The translations under genes and the position numbers were made by a program. This document shows, piece by piece, positions 41,256 through 48,498 of a stretch of 64,000 nucleotides of DNA (the first letter of the stretch is position 1; every line of letters begins with the position of its first letter). The notes beneath the pieces are model-generated. The model was not told the origin of the DNA. It saw nothing but the letters and a program-made list of their open reading frames with translations, and ran no database searches. The DNA lies in contig NZ_BAAATZ010000029.1 in NCBI RefSeq assembly GCF_039533685.1, positions 452,404-516,403 on the forward strand. The letters run 5' to 3'. This DNA comes from Actinocorallia aurantiaca (GTDB taxonomy: Bacteria; Actinomycetota; Actinomycetes; Streptosporangiales; Streptosporangiaceae).

Positions 41256-41338
41256 CGGGCTCGATCAGGAGGGTGATGGTGCGCGGCCGGCGTGCCTATG
41301 CCCTGTCCGCCTGGGAAGACGTGATGGAGCGGGCATAG
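41252..41338 (+). CDS. Very short coupled ORF, 28 residues
   Basis: GTG at 41252 overlaps the previous stop. It encodes a strongly basic N-terminal half (TGSIRRVMVRGRRAYAL) and an acidic/Trp end (SAWEDVMERA). Overlap on the upstream side and compact spacing suggest it is translated by coupling. It may equally be chance. No family known. Confidence 0.35.
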   Translation: MTGSIRRVMVRGRRAYALSAWEDVMERA

Positions 41339-41493
41339 GCGGGCCTGCTGCGTCACCCACGGCAGCACCCTCAGCCACGGATGCAGTCACTTGCGGGTGC
41401 GTCGGGGTTGGGGGTGTTGTGCTGTCTGCGGTACCGGGGGTGTGTGCGCTCGGGCGCTGTCTGGGGATTGGCGAAAAAATTCCGGGCCGGTAG

Positions 41494-41521
41494 TTGAATT
41501 CTTCGCACCGTGGGGTATATA
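41494..41521 (+). promoter_or_regulatory. Probable rep promoter
   Basis: TTGAAT (41494-41499) and TATATA (41516-41521) separated by 16 bp, in the 298-bp space before the initiator gene. It would give a leader of about 110 nt. Confidence 0.55.
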
Positions 41522-41636
41522 GACGTAGTTGCGCTTTTGGCGCGGGTATGTGAGCACGTGGACCACCAGTAGGACCAGAACGCGGACGACCTGCTTTCTC
41601 AGTTCCTGTCGGCTGGCGGTTTCCAGGTGGTGATAC

Positions 41637-43136
41637 ATGGCGCATGCCCCTTCCTCCCCCTCCTTCTCTTCTGTTCTTCCCGGTGCGTTGTCGGGCTCGT
41701 TGACTCGGCGGTTGAGTGAGGGCTACCGGGCGTGGTCTGGCCAGGTGGAGCGTTCGGGTTACTGCGTGCGGCCGGTGCGGTTGCGTGGCTCTGCTCAGTC
41801 GGTGGATGCCTCCACGGGTGAGGTTCTCGGTTCGTTCTCCACGGATGGCAACCCTGATGGGGTGCTGCTGGTGGCGTGTGGGGATCGCCGTAGCGCGGTG
41901 TGTCCTCCGTGTGCTGAGCGGTACCGGGCCGATACCTGGCATGTGGTGGCTTCGGGGTTGCGGGGCAGAGAGTTGGCTGGGGAGGGTCCGCGTGCTGCCG
42001 CCTCAGCTCACCTTCCGGCCTCGGTGGGGGATCATCCGTGTTTGTTCGTGACACTGACGGCTCCCTCGTTCGGGCGGGTGCACACCCTCGGCAGGGACGG
42101 CACCTGTCGGCCTCGCTCCTCGCGTCCGGTCTGCGAGCACGGGATGGCGGCCTACTGCAACGCCCGCCACTCCTCGGACGACAAGCGGCTCGGCAATGCG
42201 CTTTGCGTGGAGTGCTACGACTGCACCGGACACGTCCTGTGGCACACGGCCGCGCCTGAGTTGTGGCGGCGGTTCACCATCGAGTTGCTGCGCTCCTTCT
42301 CTCGGCTGTCTCTGGAGCGGACAGGGGTGCATCGGACCGTGCGGGCGCTCCGGGAAGAGCTGCGGGCCTCGTATGTGAAGGTGGCCGAATGGCAGCGGCG
42401 GGGCGCGGTCCACTTTCACGCCGTCGTCCGCCTGGACGGCATCGACCCCGACGACCCTGAGACGGTAACGGCTCCCCCTGCGTGGGTGGATGCGGACCTC
42501 CTAGCGGCGTGCGTGCGGGATGCCGCCTCGCGGGTACGGGTCGCGCTGCCCGTGCCAGATGGCGTCGAACGTATCGCGCGGTGGGGCGGGCAGATCGACG
42601 TCAGGCCGATCACGGACCCGCGCCGGACGGCGGCGTATGTGGCCAAGTACGCCACGAAGACGGCCTCCGATGTCCTTCCGGGCCTGCCGGTACGCCGCTT
42701 CGACACCTTCGCCTTGGACCGGATGCGTAAGCGCGGGACCTCGTGGCATCTGCTGATGCTCGCTGGAACTTGCCTACGGCTGGCCGATGCGGAGGGCTGT
42801 GAAGATCTGCGGCTGGCTGAGCGGGTCCACACTTTGGGTTTCCCCGGTCACTTCGCGACCAAGTCACGCCGCTACTCCGTCACCCTGGGCGCGCTGCGGG
42901 CGGTGCGGCGGGCCTGGCGGGCAGCCCAGCGCACCGGGGACGTGTGGGGGCAAGACGGCGCGGTCGTGGTCGGGGACTGGCGGCTGGTTGGTGTCGGCCA
43001 CGCCAAACCGGGTGATGCGCTCCTGGCCGAACAGCTCGCCCGTGAGGAGGCGGTCTATCGGGAGGCGGTCAAGTACCACGACGTGGTGCAGGTGCGAGTG
43101 GTCGACGACGGTGAAGCGGCGGGGGTGGCTGCTTGA
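41637..43136 (+). CDS. repSA: RepSA-type replication initiator of the integrative element
   Basis: A 499-residue rolling-circle replication initiator of the RepSA (pSAM2) type. A CPPC and CVECYDC cysteine pair set (residues about 89-194) suggests a zinc-binding N-terminal half. The HUH endonuclease motif is VHFHAVVRLDG with histidines 259 and 261, and the catalytic tyrosine lies in AAYVAKYATK (Y334 or Y338). It would nick the origin and start replication of the excised circle. ATG at 41637, preceded by the 41494 promoter. Homologues in AICEs sit upstream of the integrase, as here. Confidence 0.88.
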   Translation: MAHAPSSPSFSSVLPGALSGSLTRRLSEGYRAWSGQVERSGYCVRPVRLRGSAQSVDASTGEVLGSFSTDGNPDGVLLVACGDRRSAVCPPCAERYRADTWHVVASGLRGRELAGEGPRAAASAHLPASVGDHPCLFVTLTAPSFGRVHTLGRDGTCRPRSSRPVCEHGMAAYCNARHSSDDKRLGNALCVECYDCTGHVLWHTAAPELWRRFTIELLRSFSRLSLERTGVHRTVRALREELRASYVKVAEWQRRGAVHFHAVVRLDGIDPDDPETVTAPPAWVDADLLAACVRDAASRVRVALPVPDGVERIARWGGQIDVRPITDPRRTAAYVAKYATKTASDVLPGLPVRRFDTFALDRMRKRGTSWHLLMLAGTCLRLADAEGCEDLRLAERVHTLGFPGHFATKSRRYSVTLGALRAVRRAWRAAQRTGDVWGQDGAVVVGDWRLVGVGHAKPGDALLAEQLAREEAVYREAVKYHDVVQVRVVDDGEAAGVAA

Positions 43137-43215
43137 GTCCTGCCGTGACCGGCGCTGATGGCCCTGGCCGATCGGGTGAGGGTGCGCCTTCGGTCGAAGG
43201 CCGCGAAGCGTCTAT

Positions 43216-43325
43216 TCCTGGCCGGGCCGCCTGCGGCCCCAAAAAAAGCGCCGCGGAGCGACCTTCCAAGTCCTGGCCGGGCCGCCTGCGGCCCCAAAAA
43301 AAGCGCCGCGGAGCGACCTTCCAAG
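43216..43325. repeat. Perfect 55-bp tandem duplication
   Basis: Units 43216-43270 and 43271-43325 are identical over 55 bp. Each contains hairpin GGCCGC-CT-GCGGCC followed by CC and seven A, then GCGCCGCGGAGCGACC. The duplication lies just after rep. As 55 is not a multiple of three, it shifts any overlapping frame, so it is non-coding. Confidence 0.95.
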
Positions 43326-43348
43326 GGCGGCGGGCGGGAATTTGTGGG

Positions 43349-43567
43349 ATGGCAACCCCTCAAAAACGATCTTGGTCCGTGCTCGCGGGCGGTGATGCCG
43401 TGACTGAGGCGGAAAGCCTGTCGGACGGCGGTGCCGTGGTCGAGTCCGAGGATGAGCGGCGGGAGCGGGAGCAAGACGAGCGGCTGCGGGAGGTGATCGG
43501 CCGGTTGGCTCCGCTGAGTCAGGAGCGGCGGGACCGGTTGGCGCTGCTGTTCCGGGGTGCTGCGTGA
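43349..43567 (+). CDS. Short acidic protein between rep and int
   Basis: About 72 residues from ATG 43349 (or 55 from GTG 43400): AVTEAESLSDGGAVVESEDERREREQDERLREVIGRLAPLSQERRDRLALLFRG. The C-terminal 35 residues form a charged, probably helical segment; LAPLSQERRDRLALLFRG is typical of the small ORF found beside RepSA genes. It is convergent with the integrase. No function known. I am unsure of the start. Confidence 0.55.
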   Translation: MATPQKRSWSVLAGGDAVTEAESLSDGGAVVESEDERREREQDERLREVIGRLAPLSQERRDRLALLFRGAA

Positions 43568-43575
43568 CATGGTCT

Positions 43576-43605
43576 GGCCCCGCCGGTGGGTGTGTCGGCG
43601 GGGCC
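43576..43605. terminator. Bidirectional terminator between rep-side genes and int
   Basis: GGCCCCGCCG (43576-43585) and CGGCGGGGCC (43596-43605) with a 10-nt loop, then GTTTG. It separates two convergent genes, 10 bp from the integrase stop. Confidence 0.75.
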
Positions 43606-43614
43606 GTTTGCGGG

Positions 43615-45048
43615 CTACCGGGGGTCGGTGAAGTCCACGCGGTCAAGGGGATCGGAGATGCGGCGTCCGCGTCCGACGGGCTTGACCGTGATCGTCATCA
43701 GTTCCCTGAGCACGGTGCGCTTCTCGCCCAGAGACAGCTTGTCCCACAGCGCGCCGGGGTCGGCTGCTCCGACGAACTGAGCAAGCGGGGAAAGCTCCTG
43801 GTGGGCGTCAAGCTGGGATTCCAACGCGCTGATCTTCGTGCGGCGCTTCTCGGTACCCCTGAGGTACTGCGCTCGGGTGATGCGGTCGTTGTCGTAGTCG
43901 TCGTCAAGGTGTTCCAACCGCTGGCGGTGCACGGCCAACTCGGCGTGAAGCTCGGCGACGCTGGGGCCTTCCGGGGGCTGCGGAATCAGGGTGGCCAAAT
44001 CCTCGCGGGACAACCGCATGACGGCGGCCTTGTTCACCAGCGGGTCAAGCTCGTCGGCCCTCATCGCCGAGTGGCCACTGCCTGGGCCTATGCAGCGGTA
44101 GTAGAAGACCTTCTTGTCCTGGCGGCTCTTGCCGATGCAGCGCATCCCCTCGCCGCAGTGGCACCGGTAGAGACCGCTGCCCAACCATCGGGGGGCCGGT
44201 CCGGGGGTGGTCTTGCGCTCCGGGTCGGTGAGCTTCGCGACCACCGCGCGCCACACGTCTTCGGGGATGATCGGCTCCCATGGAGCCTTGCCCACGATGT
44301 GATCATCGGTGTAGCCGCGTCCGTTGCCTCGGTGCTTGTCTCCCCCGATGGGACGGTGCACCATGAATCCCGCGTTGCGGGGCCTGAGCAGGATGTCCCT
44401 GACGGCGGGGGGCTGCCACCGGTTGCCGCTGGCGGTCGGCACGTCGCGTTCTATGAGGTCCCGCGTGATGCTGCGCAGCGGGACACCGGACAACAGCGCG
44501 TAGGACCAGCGGGCGATCTCCTGGGCCTCCTGGGGACGGATGGTGACTCCGTCGGCCTCGAATCCGTACGGGCGGCGGCCTCCCCCGTAGATCCCTTGGC
44601 GGGCCTGGCGGGCTCGGGCCGCGCTGACCCTCTCGGCGCGGTGCTCGGACTCGTACCGGGCGATCGTGCACAACTGGCGGGCGATCATCCGCCCGGACGG
44701 GGTGCTGAGGTCGATGGGTCCGGCCTTGACGGTCTGGGTCTGCACGTTGTGCGGCTCCACGGCCTGGATGTAGTCCTCAAGCTCGGTGTTGCTGCGGTGC
44801 AAGCGGTCGGTGTGCCAGCACAGGACCGCATCCGCCTTGCCCTCCCTCAACGCGGCGAGCATCTGAAGGTAGGCGGGGCGGGGCCTGCCGGAGTACGCCG
44901 AAAGATCGTTGTCCACGTACACGAACACGACCTCGTAGCCGAACCGCTCGGCCAGCTCCCGGCACTGCAGCTCCTGCTCGGCCACCCCCAGACCAGCGCC
45001 CATCTTGTCCCGAGAGATACGTACGTAGACCACCGCGCGCTTCGTCAT
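43615..45048 (-). CDS. Large serine recombinase (integrase) of the element
   Basis: A 477-residue large serine integrase. Resolvase-like N-terminal domain: RAVVYVRISRDK with the catalytic Ser at residue 12, then CWHTDRLHRSNTELEDYIQAVE and GRMIARQLCTIARYESEHRAERV. A recombinase domain (RRPYGFEADGVTIRPQEAQEIARW to DILLRPRNAGF) follows, then a zinc ribbon (YRCHCGEGMRCIG and FYYRCIG) and a coiled-coil motif (ELHAELAVHRQRLEHLDDDY). ATG at 45048 has GGAGG four bases upstream. It would integrate and, with a directionality factor, excise the element at TTACCG. It lies 72 bp from attR. No obvious excisionase gene is present. Confidence 0.93.
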   Translation of the reverse strand: MTKRAVVYVRISRDKMGAGLGVAEQELQCRELAERFGYEVVFVYVDNDLSAYSGRPRPAYLQMLAALREGKADAVLCWHTDRLHRSNTELEDYIQAVEPHNVQTQTVKAGPIDLSTPSGRMIARQLCTIARYESEHRAERVSAARARQARQGIYGGGRRPYGFEADGVTIRPQEAQEIARWSYALLSGVPLRSITRDLIERDVPTASGNRWQPPAVRDILLRPRNAGFMVHRPIGGDKHRGNGRGYTDDHIVGKAPWEPIIPEDVWRAVVAKLTDPERKTTPGPAPRWLGSGLYRCHCGEGMRCIGKSRQDKKVFYYRCIGPGSGHSAMRADELDPLVNKAAVMRLSREDLATLIPQPPEGPSVAELHAELAVHRQRLEHLDDDYDNDRITRAQYLRGTEKRRTKISALESQLDAHQELSPLAQFVGAADPGALWDKLSLGEKRTVLRELMTITVKPVGRGRRISDPLDRVDFTDPR

Positions 45049-45120
45049 CGTGCCTCCGTCGTCCCTACCTGCTGATACCTCCATTCTTCCCCAAAGAAGT
45101 GTCAAAATCCCATGTCCGGG

Positions 45121-45126
45121 TTACCG
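45121..45126. repeat. attR core TTACCG
   Basis: Second copy of the six-base core. Left of it is element sequence (CATGTCCGGG), right of it ATPase codons (CAGCCACTGG). Joining element ends would recreate attP with arms TCCGG-GTTA-CCGGA. Confidence 0.85.
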
Positions 45127-45275
45127 CAGCCACTGGGCCCCATCACCGCCACCGTCTCCCCCGCGCCGATGTCGAGATCGACCCCGTCGACGGCGCGCAC
45201 CGACCCCTCCCCCTCGCCGTGCTCCTTGCGCAGCCCGCGGGCGCGGAGCACGGACGTTCCGACGGCGTCACTCAT
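45121..45275 (-). pseudogene. ABC ATPase, 5' part (gene split by the integrative element)
   Basis: The first 51 codons plus two bases of the split ATPase: MSDAVGTSVLRARGLRKEHG, then GVDLDIGAGETVAVMGPSGCG, ending in the middle of Walker A. The ATG at 45275 overlaps the padR stop (ATGA). The remainder is at 38246-38837. In the integrated state translation runs GCG into GGTAACCC and then the element, reading NPDMGF, so the product is a short dead peptide. Confidence 0.93.
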
Positions 45276-45799
45276 GAGCCATTCCTCCGCTGGGTCCAGT
45301 TCTTCTCACAGGCCTCGAGCCATCGCAGGTCCGCCTGGAGCCGGAGCACGATGCCCTCCAGCAGCAGAGCCGCGTTCGAGCCGTCCGGCTCGGCCATGGC
45401 GGCGCGCTGGGCGTCCCGCAGCCGGCGCAGCAGCTCGCGGCGCTGGGTGTCGACGATGGCGACCGGGTCGGCCAGCCCGCCCGACGCGGCCGCGATCAGC
45501 TTGAGGTGGAACTCCGCGAGGTCGGGCCTCGGCCAGCTCACCTCGGCGATCCACTCGGCGACTCGCCGCTGGCCGTCGGGGGTGAGCGCGTACACCTTGC
45601 GCTCCGACCGGTCACCGCCCTCTGCGGACCTTTCGACCGCCAGCAGCCCGGCCTTCTCCAGCCGGGTCAGCGTGACGTAGATGTGCCCGGCGTTCATCGC
45701 CTCACCGAGAGGGCCGAGCGCGTCACGCAGCCGCGCACGCAGCTGGTACCCGTGCGAGGGCTCCTTGGCCAGCATCGCCAGCACCACTTCCTGCTGCAT
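45272..45799 (-). CDS. PadR family regulator of the split ABC operon
   Basis: A 175-residue PadR regulator: VVLAMLAKEPSHGYQLRARLRDALGPLGEAMNAGHIYVTLTRLEKAGLLAVERSAEGGDRSERKVYALTPDGQRRVAEWI is the winged HTH (GYQL and YVTLTRLEKAGL are signatures), and the C-terminal helical arm (residues about 95-175) is the Vir-C type dimer domain. It is the first gene of the operon padR-ATPase-permease. A perfect 9-bp inverted repeat lies just upstream. PadR proteins with ABC exporters often respond to the exported drug. Confidence 0.92.
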   Translation of the reverse strand: MQQEVVLAMLAKEPSHGYQLRARLRDALGPLGEAMNAGHIYVTLTRLEKAGLLAVERSAEGGDRSERKVYALTPDGQRRVAEWIAEVSWPRPDLAEFHLKLIAAASGGLADPVAIVDTQRRELLRRLRDAQRAAMAEPDGSNAALLLEGIVLRLQADLRWLEACEKNWTQRRNGS

Positions 45800-45811
45800 G
45801 ACCCCCCTAGC

Positions 45812-45836
45812 TAACCGTTAGCCCATATAACGGTTA
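45812..45836. promoter_or_regulatory. PadR operator
   Basis: TAACCGTTA (45812-45820) and TAACGGTTA (45828-45836) form perfect 9-bp arms around a 7-bp spacer, 12 bp upstream of the padR ATG. Autorepression is likely. Confidence 0.75.
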
Positions 45837-45938
45837 TCCCTTGTGGGATGTCAAGCCGAACGGACGGCCTACCCGGCGCAAAGCACATCAAGGACCTGCG
45901 GAGGCGGGGGAAGCCCGCGCCACAGCCTCCGGCGCGAG

Positions 45939-45976
45939 TCCGTCCCGGGACGGCGGCGACACCCTCCCGGGACGGA
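45939..45976. terminator. Terminator after the glycosyltransferase gene
   Basis: TCCGTCCCGGGA (45939-45950) and TCCCGGGACGGA (45965-45976), perfect 12-bp arms, 14-nt loop, just past the stop at 45986. Confidence 0.7.
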
Positions 45977-45985
45977 CGGACCGGA

Positions 45986-47161
45986 TCAGCCCAGCGAGGA
46001 CTCGATCACGTCGGCGGCACGGCGGGCACCGCCCTCGGCGCGGGACCGGGCACGCAACTCCGACGCACGGCGCCCCACCTCCGGGTCGGACGTCAGCTCC
46101 AGCAGCGCCGAACGCAGCGCCTCCGGCGACGCCTCCTCGGTGTCGATCCGGCGCGCCACGCCCAGCTCCACCAGGCGGTCGGCGTTCATGAACTGGTCCA
46201 CCGCCTGCGGAACGGCGATCATCGGCGTCCCGGTGAGCAGGCCCTCACCGCTGCCGCCCATCCCCGCGTGCGTCACGAACGCGTCCGCCTGCTCCAGGAT
46301 CGCCAGCTGCGGCACCCACGAATGCACCTCGACATTCGCCGGGATCACTCCCAGCTCTCCCGGATCGGTGTGCTTGCCGACCTGCAGCACCACATGCCAG
46401 CCCGGCAGATCCCCGAAAGCCGCCAGGCAGCGCCGGTAGAACTCCGGCTGGCGCGTGTACGCCGACCCCAGCGACACCAGCAGGACCTTCTCCGCCCCCG
46501 TCGGACGCGTCCAGCCTCCCTGCTCGGCCCGATCCCCCGGGCAAGGGCCCACGAACGTCACCGCGCCGGTGTCCACCCGCTCCAGGTTCGGCTGCATCGC
46601 GCTGGGAACCAGCGCCACCGCCCGCGCCGGCGTGCTCATGAACTCGTCCACGTCCGTCGTGGACGCGCCGCACTCCGCCAGCCACCGCGCGAACTTCGCC
46701 CGGAATGCATCTGCCCCGGGCAGCCCCCACAGCTGTGCCCCGACCTCCTCGCGGTAGCCCTTCCAGGCCACGATCGCCGGAGACAGCTGCACGACCGGAC
46801 GCCCCTGCGACTCGGCCAGCGCCCGCGCCGCGTACGCCCCGATGTCGTACAGGTACACATCAGCGGGATCCGCGTCGTACACGGCCCGCAACTGCGGCAG
46901 CATCTGAATCGCGTCGTCGAGGAAGACGTCCATCGCCTCGATGGCGCCCTCCGGCCAGTCGTGGTCGGCCACCGGCAGCGTCGAGGCGCAGGGCACGAGC
47001 TCCGCCCCCGTCGAGGCGACCAGCCCGGCGGCGGCCGGGTCGTTGGCGTACGTCACCCGGTGGCCGCGCGCCACCAGCTCCCGGATGACCTCCAGGCTCG
47101 GCAGCACGTGACTGACCGCGGGAATGCCGACCATCGCGATATGCGCACGTCGAGAAGACAT
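45986..47161 (-). CDS. Macrolide-type glycosyltransferase (MGT/GT1 family)
   Basis: A 391-residue GT-B glycosyltransferase of the macrolide-inactivating MGT/OleD type, transferring glucose or similar from a UDP/TDP-sugar onto an acceptor hydroxyl. N-terminus HIAMVGIPAVSHVLPSLEVIRELVARGHRVTYANDP is the acceptor side. The C-terminal donor motif is VHSWVPQLAILEQADAFVTHAGMGGSGEGLLTGTPMIAVPQAVDQFMNADRLVELGVARRI, with the HAGMGGSGE and PQAVDQ signature residues. Family members inactivate macrolides or decorate natural products. Preceded and followed by independent transcription units; a 270-bp leader upstream holds no other gene. Confidence 0.9.
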   Translation of the reverse strand: MSSRRAHIAMVGIPAVSHVLPSLEVIRELVARGHRVTYANDPAAAGLVASTGAELVPCASTLPVADHDWPEGAIEAMDVFLDDAIQMLPQLRAVYDADPADVYLYDIGAYAARALAESQGRPVVQLSPAIVAWKGYREEVGAQLWGLPGADAFRAKFARWLAECGASTTDVDEFMSTPARAVALVPSAMQPNLERVDTGAVTFVGPCPGDRAEQGGWTRPTGAEKVLLVSLGSAYTRQPEFYRRCLAAFGDLPGWHVVLQVGKHTDPGELGVIPANVEVHSWVPQLAILEQADAFVTHAGMGGSGEGLLTGTPMIAVPQAVDQFMNADRLVELGVARRIDTEEASPEALRSALLELTSDPEVGRRASELRARSRAEGGARRAADVIESSLG

Positions 47162-47432
47162 GAAGAACCCACTTCACAGATCTATGGAATGAAGGACGTC
47201 GAGAACCGGCGCACCCACCTCGGCGGAGACCACACGCCGCAGGACACGCCGGACCACGGGGCGCTCACGCCCCGCCGGAATCAGCCGTACATCAAGATCT
47301 GCATACTCCGGACCCTACCCACCCCCGCGAGCGGCGTGCAAGCGAATAACCCCGGCCCGCGAACGATGACGGGCAGGGCCCGGAGCCGGTCGCGATGCTT
47401 CCGGAGCGCCCCCTACCTGCTGTCCTGCGCCG

Positions 47433-47795
47433 TCACGCGGCCTCGATGACAAGGCGCTCGATGAGGCCGCCGCGGAGGGTGAACTCGTAGCGCAGGTCGA
47501 CGACGCCTCCGGGGAAGTCTCCTTCGAGGTGGTGCAGAGCGACGTAGCGGGTCGCGTCGATCTGCTGGGCTCCGGTGAGCTCGACGGTGTAGGTGAACTC
47601 GGCGGCGGCCCTGTCCAGCCACCGCTCGATCGCCGCGGTGCCCTGATGGGCATTGCCGTCGTCGATCACCGTGGCATCCCCGGTGAACGAGCCGGCCGCG
47701 GCGGCGGTCTCGTGGGCGCGGTGCGCCTTCAGGTAGCGGTCGATCACCTCGGGCAGCGCGTTCGGGGCGATGGTCTGCGGCCGGCTCTGAGACAT
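47433..47795 (-). CDS. NTF2/SnoaL-like protein
   Basis: A 120-residue protein of the nuclear transport factor 2 superfamily, SnoaL-like: LPEVIDRYLKAHRAHETAAAAGSFTGDATVIDDGNAHQGTAAIERWLDRAAAEFTYTVELTGAQQIDATRYVALHHLEGDFPGGVVDLRYEFTLRGGLIERLVIE. One cone-shaped alpha+beta domain; can be an enzyme or a binding module. Divergent from an HxlR regulator, with a 12-bp operator-like repeat between them, so it is likely HxlR-controlled. Confidence 0.85.
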   Translation of the reverse strand: MSQSRPQTIAPNALPEVIDRYLKAHRAHETAAAAGSFTGDATVIDDGNAHQGTAAIERWLDRAAAEFTYTVELTGAQQIDATRYVALHHLEGDFPGGVVDLRYEFTLRGGLIERLVIEAA

Positions 47796-47899
47796 GACGA
47801 TCCTTGCGGTAGTGGTTTCAGACGGTGGGGACGGTGCCGCCGTCGATAGCCGAGGGGGATGCCGTTCCCGGGAGCGGGCACGCGAGATGCCGACCCCTA

Positions 47900-47944
47900 G
47901 TTACTGCTAAAATGGAAGCTACTAACTTCGACTTTAGCAGTAAC
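47900..47944. promoter_or_regulatory. HxlR operator
   Basis: GTTACTGCTAAA (47900-47911) and TTTAGCAGTAAC (47933-47944) form perfect 12-bp arms 21 bp apart, two full helical turns, immediately upstream of the HxlR start and facing the NTF2-like gene. Confidence 0.75.
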
Positions 47945-47951
47945 CGGGGGG

Positions 47952-48470
47952 ATGGCCGCCATGGCGAGTCGCATCAGACTGGAAGACCGGGAATGCCCGC
48001 TGTCCACCACGGTGCAGCACGTCGGCGAATGGTGGACGCTGCTGATCCTCCACGACGCCTTCGACGGCTACACCCGCTTCGACCAGTTCCAGGAGAGCCT
48101 GGGCATCTCCTCCAGCATGCTCACCACCCGCCTGAAGACCCTCGTGACCGACGGCCTGCTGGAGCGCCGGCCCTACCAGACGAACCCCGTCCGCCACGAA
48201 TACGTCCTGACCGACCTGGGACGCTCCCTGCGCCCGGTCATCGTGGCCCTGGCCGCATGGGGCAACTCCCGCCTCGCACCCGAGGAACGCGCCATGATCC
48301 TCATCGACGCGGACAGCGGCGAAGAAGTCGATCCCGCGATCGTCGACGCCAAGACCGGCCACCGACTCGACGACAGCGACAAGTACGTCTTCACCGCAGG
48401 CCCGGCCGCCGGCCCGGCCATGCGCGACCGCTACGCGACACGACCCCCCGCCCCGGCACGGGACGAGTGA
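47952..48470 (+). CDS. HxlR family regulator
   Basis: A 172-residue winged-helix regulator. CPLSTTVQHVGEWWTLLILHDAFDGYTRFDQFQESLGISSSMLTTRLKTLVTDGLLERRPYQTNPVRHEYVLTDLGRSLRPVIVALAAWGN is the HxlR domain, with the redox-capable Cys before PL at the N-terminus. A C-terminal tail of about 45 residues (PAIVDAKTGHRLDDSDKYVF to the end) is normal for the group. GGGGGG precedes the ATG at 47952. It most likely controls itself and the divergent NTF2-like gene. Confidence 0.9.
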   Translation: MAAMASRIRLEDRECPLSTTVQHVGEWWTLLILHDAFDGYTRFDQFQESLGISSSMLTTRLKTLVTDGLLERRPYQTNPVRHEYVLTDLGRSLRPVIVALAAWGNSRLAPEERAMILIDADSGEEVDPAIVDAKTGHRLDDSDKYVFTAGPAAGPAMRDRYATRPPAPARDE

Positions 48471-48498
48471 GGCAGGCGGACCTGACGCCGCCCCGCCC

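Larger units (their letters stand above)
38844..45126. mobile_element. 6.28-kb integrative element (serine integrase, RepSA-type replication)
   Basis: An actinomycete integrative and replicative element inserted into an ABC ATPase gene. Ends are set by TTACCG cores at 38838 and 45121 and by exact rejoining of the split gene. From left to right: non-coding left end, small membrane protein, structured non-coding segment, HTH protein, tandem operators, GHKL ATPase-like protein, two coupled short ORFs, RepSA-type initiator, a 55-bp tandem repeat, a short ORF, and the serine integrase next to attR. No FtsK/TraB-type transfer gene is present, so it is probably not self-transmissible. Codon use is less GC-biased than in the flanks. 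Confidence 0.92.

Noticed and set aside
41387..41638. Minus-strand frame of 83 codons before rep
   Set aside because: It overlaps the rep promoter and start region and has Pro/Thr-rich shadow composition.
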